This document shows, piece by piece, positions 1-4,617 of a stretch of 6,493 nucleotides of DNA. The notes under the pieces were generated by a model, which was not told the origin of the DNA, did not search any database, and saw nothing but the letters and a program-made list of their open reading frames with translations. How positions within the stretch are numbered: position 1 is the stretch's first letter; every line of letters begins with the position of its first letter. This stretch comes from Bacteroidales bacterium (GTDB taxonomy: Bacteria > Bacteroidota > Bacteroidia > Bacteroidales > UBA932): assembly GCA_017614795.1 (NCBI GenBank), contig JAGABD010000038.1:1-6493 (forward strand), written 5' to 3'. Both the position numbers and the translations under genes were made by a program.

Positions 1-929
1 AACATCGCCGAGCAGGTGGATTCGACGTAATTGCCCTCGCGCCCGGGGCAGTCCAGCACCTGGTACCACATTCCGGTGGCCTTGTCGGCATATTCCGGCA
101 GAACGGTCAGGAGCTTGTCGAGGATGCCGAGCAGGTGCTGCCGTCCGGGATGTTCCTCCGGCACGAAGTCCAGCACGTCCACAAGCGCCATCATATACCA
201 TCCCATCGCGCGTCCCCATGCGTGGGCGGACTGGCCCGTGACGGGGTCGCACCAGAACATCTTCCTGCTGCTGTCCCAGGCATGGCGCAGAAGCTTTGTC
301 TGCGGGTCGTAGCAATGGTCGTAGGCGATGCGGAACTGATTCGCAATGTCGTCGAAATTCACATCCTTTTCCGTCTGGCTGCGGATGTACCTGAGGTTGT
401 ACTCCGCATAGAAGGGGAGCGCCATATAGAGGCCGTCCAGCCACTGCTGGTTGGGGTATACTTTCTTGTGCCAGAAGGCGCCCGCCTCGTAGCCGTCCAG
501 TTCCACGAAACTTCTCGGCTGCCCGCATATCTGCATGTAGATGCTGTCCATCGCGGCGCGGTATTTCTCCTTGCCGGTGATGTCGTAGAGCGCGAACAGC
601 GTGCGCGCAGGGCAGATGTGGTCCACATTGTAGTTGCTGCGCTTGTACTTGCCTCCGATGCTGCCGTCCTCCGCGATTATCGCATCGTACCAGGCCTCGA
701 CGTAACTCGTAATCGCCTCTGTCTGCCCGGACCCCGCTACGGCTACATCCAGAAAAGCTTTAAGTTCAAGGCCGGTCGTATAGTTCCATTTGAGTTCGCC
801 GCCCCGGCCGTCGAGTTCGGCGGCGGTGGGGTTGCGCCTGATCTCGGACTCCGCCATCTTCAGCGACAGGGGAGCGGAGCTGCAGGAGGCCACAAAAGCG
901 GCGGTAATCAGTATACGGGATATCTTCAT
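1..929 (-). CDS. GH105 unsaturated rhamnogalacturonyl/glucuronyl hydrolase, lipoprotein, 3' end cut by window
   Basis: Family GH105 (YteR/RhiN type) enzymes release the unsaturated uronic acid from the non-reducing end of oligosaccharides left by pectin and rhamnogalacturonan lyases. The ATG at 929 opens a frame with no stop down to base 1, giving 309 residues of an expected 360 to 390. Residues 1-16 form a lipoprotein signal ending VASC, with Cys16 as the lipidated residue. Family landmarks follow in order: NVDHICPARTLFALYDIT at 101-118 (Asp103 fits the substrate-binding Asp of YteR), QQWLDGLYMALPFYAEY at 161-177 (Asp165 fits the catalytic Asp), HAWDS at 216-220, and HAWGRAMGWYMMALVDVLD at 236-254. 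The start overlaps the stop of the esterase gene as ATGA, so translation is probably coupled. The family is secure. Whether it prefers rhamnogalacturonan or another unsaturated glucuronide cannot be told from sequence. Confidence 0.93.
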   Translation of the reverse strand, partial: MKISRILITAAFVASCSSAPLSLKMAESEIRRNPTAAELDGRGGELKWNYTTGLELKAFLDVAVAGSGQTEAITSYVEAWYDAIIAEDGSIGGKYKRSNYNVDHICPARTLFALYDITGKEKYRAAMDSIYMQICGQPRSFVELDGYEAGAFWHKKVYPNQQWLDGLYMALPFYAEYNLRYIRSQTEKDVNFDDIANQFRIAYDHCYDPQTKLLRHAWDSSRKMFWCDPVTGQSAHAWGRAMGWYMMALVDVLDFVPEEHPGRQHLLGILDKLLTVLPEYADKATGMWYQVLDCPGREGNYVESTCSAM

Positions 930-1978
930 AATTCAATAGGGTTCCAGTCTTTGGCCGAAGGCTTCGCCTTGCCGTCGAGATCGGGCACTCCGGCGCGCGA
1001 AAACACTCTGCCGGTGGTATACGCGGCGGCTTCTTCCTGGCTCAGGCGATGGCTCCAGGCCACCCTCTCCCCGGACGCTCCGGGCCCGCTGCATCCGTAT
1101 TCGGCATAGAAACTGCCCGCCCTGGTGTCCGGCTTGCCGGGCTTCTCCCAGTCGCGCCAGCCCTCGGGCAGGATGTGGGCGCCCAGTTCGCACTCCATGA
1201 ACACCGTCTTCGCGTAAGCGCCCCATGGTCTGCCGAGCCAGCATTTGTCGATGCCTTCGGCGGCGGTGAGCCGGCATTTGTGGAAGACATAGCCGAAGTC
1301 CTGCCCCTTGAGGGTGGATGCAGCGGTTACGTAGCTGTTCTTTTTGCTGTGGATGGTGCAGTTCTCGAACCAGGCGACGGAAGGCCCGAAGATAAAGTCG
1401 GTCGTGCCCTCTATATAACAGTCTATAAAGCAGTTACGGCAGATTCCTCCGTCATCGGCCCAGGTACCGTAGGTGTAAACCGTATCCTGGTTGCCGATAA
1501 AACGGCAGCGGCGGCAAAGGATGCGGTCGCCGTTCGTGAGCAGGGCAACGGCCTGGTCGATTCCCTTGCCTGCGCCCGCACAGTTTTCCACCGTGAGGTC
1601 TTCCAGGATTATGTCGTCGGCGCCTATGAACATCGTGGCGCTGCCGGAAGTGCCAACCTCGAAATCGCGCCCCGGCCAGATCTGCCTGGCAAATTTCCCG
1701 AAGCTGATAACCGTGTTTTCCGCTCCCTCGCCGGCGATGCGGAGACGGCGCTTGTTGCAGGGGATGGACACCACCTCTTTATAAATGCCCGCACGCACAA
1801 GAATGTTGGTGAACCCGTCGTGACTATAGTCAGGAGCGGCGTTTATAGCCTCCTGCACCGTGCGGAAATCGCCCGAGCCGTCTGCCGCAACCACTATGTC
1901 GAAGCCTTCCGCGCCCCGGTGCTTAGGGGCGCAGGCACACAGCAGGCAGGCCAGGATTATTGCCGCATACTTCTTCAT
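926..1978 (-). CDS. Pectin methylesterase (CE8), lipoprotein
   Basis: Carbohydrate esterase family 8 removes methyl groups from homogalacturonan, making it accessible to polygalacturonases and lyases. The 350-residue product starts with a lipoprotein signal (hydrophobic 4-15, lipobox LCAC, Cys16), so it is probably anchored to a membrane facing the periplasm or the surface. The mature part is a complete pectinesterase beta-helix. It begins with VVAADGSGDFRTVQEAINAA at 29-48. All five residues known from plant and Erwinia esterases can be placed: Gln142 (DQAVAL), Gln164-Asp165 (GNQDTVY), Asp194 (TTDFIFG) and Arg250 (LGRPWG). Length is normal for a bacterial enzyme. The start overlaps the GH28 stop as ATGA, and the stop overlaps the GH105 start the same way. 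It is therefore the middle cistron of a coupled three-gene unit. Nothing suggests inactivation. Confidence 0.96.
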   Translation of the reverse strand: MKKYAAIILACLLCACAPKHRGAEGFDIVVAADGSGDFRTVQEAINAAPDYSHDGFTNILVRAGIYKEVVSIPCNKRRLRIAGEGAENTVISFGKFARQIWPGRDFEVGTSGSATMFIGADDIILEDLTVENCAGAGKGIDQAVALLTNGDRILCRRCRFIGNQDTVYTYGTWADDGGICRNCFIDCYIEGTTDFIFGPSVAWFENCTIHSKKNSYVTAASTLKGQDFGYVFHKCRLTAAEGIDKCWLGRPWGAYAKTVFMECELGAHILPEGWRDWEKPGKPDTRAGSFYAEYGCSGPGASGERVAWSHRLSQEEAAAYTTGRVFSRAGVPDLDGKAKPSAKDWNPIEL

Positions 1979-3474
1979 ATGCGCTCTCCGTTAATTGTCA
2001 CTTCGTCGAAGCTCACGCCCTCGGCGTTATGCACTTCGCAGCCCTTCTGCGCGCTGAAGGCGCTGTTGCGGAAGTCGATGCCCCGCAGCGGCAGTTCGGG
2101 CAGGCCGTTGATGTAGATGGCCTGTTTCGCGCCGTCGCAGACGATGCCGTCAAAGTGGATGTCGCGCATCTCGGGAGTGGTTTCGTCCACCGGGGGAAGC
2201 GTCTCCTGCACGCCGTCCTTATTCAGCTCTGAGGCTGCTACGCCGGCATAATAGAGGTTGAAGATGACTCCGTAGGAGACTATGTCCTTCATGAGGATGC
2301 GCTCGCACCAGATGTCCTTTACCAGACCGCCCCGCCCGCGGGTGCTCTTGAACCGGAGCCCCACGTCCGTGCCGAGGAAGCGGCAGTCGCGCACCACTAT
2401 GTTCTCCACTCCGCCGGACATTTCGCTGCCAACCACAAAGCCTCCGTGGCCGTGGTAGACCGTGCAGTCCCCGATAATCAGATTGCGGCACTTGCGCGCG
2501 TGGCGGCGTCCGTCGGCGTCCTTGCCGGATTTTATGCAGATGGCGTCGTCGCCCACGTCGAAGCTTGAGCCTGTGAGCACCACGCCCTCGCAGGCGTCGA
2601 TGTCGATGCCGTCGCCGTTAGCCGACCATTCGGGGTTGCGCACCGTTATATTCTTGACCGTCAGGTCTTTACACCACAGCGGATGGATGTTCCAGCAGGG
2701 GCTGTTCTGGAAGGTGCAGCCCTCCAGCAGCACGCGTTCGCATTCGCGCAGCGACACCAGCACCGGGCGCAGGAAGGTCTTGATTTCCTGCTCGTCCAGC
2801 GACGGGTCGGGGAAGTTGAGGCTGCCCGCGGTGAGGCGCGCCTTGCGGTAGCCCTCGTCGGGGTACCACACTTTTTCATCCTCCGAAAGCACTCCGCCCC
2901 TCTTAAGGATGGCCTTCCACATCTTGCTGCCGACCTTCTCCTTCTTGACCTCGCGCCAGAACTCACCGCTGCCGTCGATTATGCCTTCGCCGGTAATCGC
3001 TACATCGCGTGCGCCTTCGGCGTGGATGGGGGAGAGGCAACGACGTACGTCAAGTCCCTCGAAGTTTGTGTCGATTATGGGGTAGAGGTCCTGATCCGGG
3101 TCGAAAACCAGCACTGCGCCCCGCTCCAGATGAAGTTCCGTGCGGTCCTTGAGGCCGATGGGGCCCGTGCGCCAGATTCCGGCGGGCACAGTTAACCGCC
3201 CGCCGCCCGTGCCGGCCAGATGCTCTATGGCCCTGGCGAATGCTTCGGTGTTGGCGCGGGCTATGCCGGCATTGTCCGCCTTGTTGGCTTCCTCCGCCTT
3301 CCCGAAGGCTATCGCACCGAAATCCGCCACGCTCACGCTTCTGCGCGGAATGTCCGGCAGCCGCACCTTCTGCATTTCGAACGGAAGGTCGCGGTAAAGC
3401 GTGCTGTCAGCACCTCCTGAGCAGGAAATGGCGAGCGCTGAGAATGCCGTTAAAAGGATTGTCTTATAGTTCAT
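1975..3474 (-). CDS. GH28 polygalacturonase, lipoprotein
   Basis: Family GH28 enzymes hydrolyse alpha-1,4-galacturonan, or related links in rhamnogalacturonan, by inversion. I chose the ATG at 3474 (499 residues) because it begins MNYKTILLTAFSALAISC, a lipoprotein signal with Cys18. The longer frame from 3558 would run through the promoter box and lacks a signal at its N-terminus. Motifs by residue: VSVADFGA 47-54 (start of the beta-helix), SANGDGIDID 284-293, VGDDAICIKSG 307-317, GHGGFVVGSEMSGG 342-355, and RFKS 374-377. Against Aspergillus PGII, the catalytic aspartates are Asp288, Asp309 and Asp310. His343 and Arg374/Lys376 bind substrate. The first motif reads NGD rather than the usual NTD. 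Residues about 168-237 form an extra segment between beta-helix strands, which I recall from Bacteroides GH28 proteins. Endo or exo action cannot be decided. It is the first gene of the pectin operon. Confidence 0.95.
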   Translation of the reverse strand: MNYKTILLTAFSALAISCSGGADSTLYRDLPFEMQKVRLPDIPRRSVSVADFGAIAFGKAEEANKADNAGIARANTEAFARAIEHLAGTGGGRLTVPAGIWRTGPIGLKDRTELHLERGAVLVFDPDQDLYPIIDTNFEGLDVRRCLSPIHAEGARDVAITGEGIIDGSGEFWREVKKEKVGSKMWKAILKRGGVLSEDEKVWYPDEGYRKARLTAGSLNFPDPSLDEQEIKTFLRPVLVSLRECERVLLEGCTFQNSPCWNIHPLWCKDLTVKNITVRNPEWSANGDGIDIDACEGVVLTGSSFDVGDDAICIKSGKDADGRRHARKCRNLIIGDCTVYHGHGGFVVGSEMSGGVENIVVRDCRFLGTDVGLRFKSTRGRGGLVKDIWCERILMKDIVSYGVIFNLYYAGVAASELNKDGVQETLPPVDETTPEMRDIHFDGIVCDGAKQAIYINGLPELPLRGIDFRNSAFSAQKGCEVHNAEGVSFDEVTINGERI

Positions 3475-3480
3475 TAATCT

Positions 3481-3500
3481 GCGGTTCGTATATATACCGC
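3481..3500 (-). promoter_or_regulatory. Possible hairpin at the 5' end of the GH28 mRNA
   Basis: GCGGT at 3481-3485 is the exact complement of ACCGC at 3496-3500, enclosing ten bases that include a TATATAT run. Start of transcription from the -7 box at 3503-3510 is expected near 3497, so this short stem would lie at or just after the 5' end of the mRNA. It could stabilise the transcript or mark a protein-binding site. With a five-pair stem it may also be chance. No Shine-Dalgarno-like sequence lies between it and the ATG at 3474, which is common in Bacteroidota. Confidence 0.3.
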
Positions 3501-3502
3501 AG

Positions 3503-3510
3503 CAAATATA
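3503..3510 (-). promoter_or_regulatory. Predicted Bacteroidota promoter (-7 box) of the pectin operon
   Basis: Read on the minus strand, the octamer is TATATTTG, an exact match to the TAnnTTTG -7 consensus used by the primary sigma factor of Bacteroidota. It lies 28 bases before the GH28 ATG, which implies a short leader of roughly 20 to 25 nt. No clear TTTG-like -33 element is seen at the usual spacing, because an AT-rich palindrome occupies that place. This suggests a promoter that may depend on an activator or be blocked by a repressor. Confidence 0.65.
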
Positions 3511-3511
3511 A

Positions 3512-3530
3512 GAATTATTTTTAATAATTC
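3512..3530. promoter_or_regulatory. 19-bp AT-rich palindrome in the GH28 promoter, possible operator
   Basis: GAATTATT and AATAATTC form a perfect 8-bp inverted repeat around three bases, immediately upstream of the -7 box and covering the -33 side of the promoter. Perfect dyads here are typical of binding sites for dimeric regulators, though AT-rich palindromes arise easily by chance. No regulator gene is present in the window to pair with it. A hairpin followed by a U-tract is not formed on either strand, so a terminator is unlikely. Confidence 0.4.
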
Positions 3531-3545
3531 CGTGCCCGTGCACGG
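3530..3545. repeat. GC-rich palindrome next to the AT-rich dyad
   Basis: CCGTGC at 3530-3535 and GCACGG at 3540-3545 are perfect inverted repeats around four bases. A fully symmetric 10-mer, CCGTGCACGG, is nested at 3536-3545. It shares one base with the AT-rich palindrome at 3512-3530, so about 34 bases upstream of the promoter are almost wholly palindromic. It may be a second regulator site for the pectin operon. Confidence 0.35.
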
Positions 3546-3556
3546 AAAGCACCATC

Positions 3557-3590
3557 AATAAAAACAGACGGCCATTTGACCGTCTGTTAA
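3557..3590 (-). terminator. Strong intrinsic terminator of the small RNA
   Basis: On the minus strand AACAGACGG (3588-3580) pairs perfectly with CCGTCTGTT (3571-3563) around an eight-base loop. It runs straight into TTTTTATT, counting the last two bases of the stem. This is a classical Rho-independent terminator for minus-strand transcription only; the plus strand has no U-tract after the stem. The nearest protein gene upstream ends about 290 bases away and has its own hairpin, so this terminator most likely ends the transcript that starts near 3690. Confidence 0.85.
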
Positions 3591-3690
3591 ACTTGCCCCG
3601 GGACTGCGCTGCGGAATTACTTCAAGAGCGAGGGTCAGCTGGCGGGGACTTCGCACTACCCTTTACCCATCCGTTGGGCGACTTGCGTCT
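3557..3690 (-). ncRNA. Putative stand-alone small RNA, about 130 nt, family unknown
   Basis: A minus-strand unit has a perfect -7 promoter box (3703-3696), a start expected near 3690, and an intrinsic terminator ending near 3557. Between these is a GC-rich tract with no useful reading frame; the only ATG (3671) meets a stop after four codons. Local pairings can be drawn: GAC-GCAA-GTC at 3689-3680 with a GNRA-type loop, GCCCA/TGGGT at 3679-3665, and AGGGT/ACCCT at 3662-3658 with 3635-3631. A GCGA/TCGC pairing (3654-3651 with 3631-3628) competes with the last one. I see none of the signature sequences of SRP RNA, RNase P RNA or tmRNA. It has no obvious closing stem joining the two ends as 6S RNA does, though a divergent 6S cannot be excluded. 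The alternative is a leader with an attenuator for the GH28 operon, which starts 83 bases downstream. The separate GH28 promoter makes a free RNA more likely. Confidence 0.6.
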
Positions 3691-3695
3691 TGCTG

Positions 3696-3703
3696 CAAAG
3701 ATA
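3696..3703 (-). promoter_or_regulatory. Predicted Bacteroidota promoter (-7 box) of the small RNA
   Basis: The minus strand reads TATCTTTG, an exact match to TAnnTTTG, followed by GCAGCAAG where transcription should begin. A TTG lies 23 bases upstream (3729-3727), a little farther than usual, and another lies 11 bases upstream. The -33 element is therefore uncertain. Its fit with the terminator 110 bases downstream is the main reason to believe it. Confidence 0.6.
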
Positions 3704-3769
3704 GTGAAAATTATCAAGAATGGAGTCAATTGAAGACGAACGTGTCAAGTACATACTTTCGAAATAATG

Positions 3770-3879
3770 GCTGGCGGCTAACTAATTGATTGATAGTTGA
3801 TTAAGCAATTCCTTCTATCCCCAAAACAGGGTAGAAGGAATGTATTAAAGTGGTGATAATCAGCGGATTAAGCGCCAGC
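3770..3879. repeat. 110-base imperfect palindrome after the shikimate kinase gene
   Basis: The two halves (3770-3821 and the reverse complement of 3829-3879) align without gaps over 48 positions with 30 identities. The matching blocks are GCTGGCG at the outer ends, TAA, TGATT, TTAA and ATTCCTTCTA, then CCC after a one-base bulge. A seven-base loop closes the apex. The inner part (3808-3841) is a strong stem that could end or protect the kinase mRNA, but no U-tract follows on either strand. The outer arm begins at the last base of the kinase stop codon. Both its length and its position are compatible with a decayed palindromic or MITE-like insertion or with a long 3'-end RNA hairpin. I cannot tell which. 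Confidence 0.55.
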
Positions 3880-4616
3880 TATTTGGAGCCGTCGATGAAG
3901 CGAAGGACCTCCGAGGCGACGGCGGAGGGGGAGAGGCCGTCGGTGTCGATTATGTGCTGCGAGGCGGCCTCGTAGACCGGGCCGCGGACGGCGAGAAGAG
4001 CGGCGAGCTTTGCCTCTAGGTCGCCCTCGCCGGCAAGAAGCGGCCGGCTCGCGATGGCGTCGGGCTGCCCCGAAGCCTGACAGTCAGCGGCTGACAGCCC
4101 GGAAGCATCGCAGGCGCCCTGCAGCCTCCCGGCCAGAGTCTTCGCGCTCGCCCTCAGGTAAATGCAATGCGAACAAAGCCGCACCAGTTCCCTGCATTCC
4201 GGCGTCATCAGCGTCCCTCCGCCCAGCGCAATCAAAAGGGTACCGCCTTCATAACTGGAAATAGCTTCCTGCAAAGCCTCCAACTCCATCTTCCTGAACG
4301 CCGCTTCCCCCTGCTTCGCAAATATCTCCTGCACCTTCCTTCCCAGCTGCTTTTCAATAAATAAATCCAAATCAATAAACTGAATTGAATTCCCTTCTCC
4401 ACGGCTGTCGTCGATTGTGCTTGCCGGGTAAGTTTCCCCGGAGGAACGTGCCACCCTCGGCGTCGTAAGAGGGGGGACCTCGCAGCGAAGCGGAGAGGTG
4501 GGGCCGAACGGTAGTGAGGCGTCCGACGGGGAAAGCTTAGCCGGCAGGCCGGAGGCAAGCAAGCGACCGACAGTCGTCTTGCCGCTACCCATACAGCCTG
4601 TTAAGCACCAGACCAT
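3879..4616 (-). CDS. aroK: Shikimate kinase with two in-frame insertions
   Basis: Phosphorylates the 3-hydroxyl of shikimate with ATP, the fifth step of the chorismate pathway, in the cytoplasm. The start at 4616 puts the P-loop GCMGSGKTT at residues 7-15, as the family requires; a longer frame from 4700 would overlap parC by 83 bases. Other landmarks: FIDLD 80-84 (Asp82 and Asp84, the shikimate-site DxD), GEAAFRKME 103-111 (Arg108), LGGGT 131-135 (substrate glycines), RPLL 191-194 (LID Arg191) and RGPVYE 211-216 (Arg211). At 245 residues it is about 70 longer than usual. Residues 23-77 are an extra segment carrying a palindromic element. Residues about 165-190 hold extra Ala/Ser/Gly-rich LID sequence. 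Codons for residues 76-89 are unusually AT-rich for this GC-rich gene. The start is one base after the parC stop (TAG-T-ATG), so the genes are co-transcribed and probably coupled. All active-site residues remain, so I expect a working enzyme. Confidence 0.88.
   Translation of the reverse strand: MVWCLTGCMGSGKTTVGRLLASGLPAKLSPSDASLPFGPTSPLRCEVPPLTTPRVARSSGETYPASTIDDSRGEGNSIQFIDLDLFIEKQLGRKVQEIFAKQGEAAFRKMELEALQEAISSYEGGTLLIALGGGTLMTPECRELVRLCSHCIYLRASAKTLAGRLQGACDASGLSAADCQASGQPDAIASRPLLAGEGDLEAKLAALLAVRGPVYEAASQHIIDTDGLSPSAVASEVLRFIDGSK
4422..4546. repeat. Palindromic element inserted in frame within the shikimate kinase gene
   Basis: TGCCGGGTAAGTTTCCCCG at 4422-4440 and the reverse complement of 4527-4546 differ by one substitution and one extra base, giving terminal inverted repeats of about 20 bp around an 86-base centre. 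The centre contains a second imperfect palindrome, CCTC...GAGG (read on the minus strand), at about 4478-4498. The element falls wholly inside the extra segment of the kinase (residues 23-77) and reads through without a stop. It is translated as a Pro/Ser/Thr-rich stretch including TSPLRCEVPPLTTPRVARSS. Translated palindromic elements of this kind are known in Rickettsia (RPE). An element of this type in a Bacteroidota aroK would be comparable, but copies elsewhere in the genome cannot be seen here. Confidence 0.6.
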
Positions 4617-4617
4617 A

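Noticed and set aside
135..1109. Long plus-strand open frame of 324 codons
   Set aside because: It is antisense to the GH105 and esterase genes, which match their families from end to end. It is a by-product of GC-rich codon usage.
1049..2116. Long plus-strand open frame of 355 codons
   Set aside because: It is antisense to the pectin methylesterase gene and has no recognisable domain.
3475..3558. Upstream extension of the GH28 frame to an ATG at 3558
   Set aside because: The extension lacks a signal peptide, crosses a perfect promoter box and two palindromes, and begins inside the small RNA terminator. The ATG at 3474 gives a clean lipoprotein signal.
3720..3767. A 15-codon plus-strand frame (MESIEDERVKYILSK) ending just before the long palindrome
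   Set aside because: Too short, lies over the small RNA promoter region on the other strand, and no plus-strand promoter or conserved partner is visible. It might be a gene remnant, but this cannot be supported.
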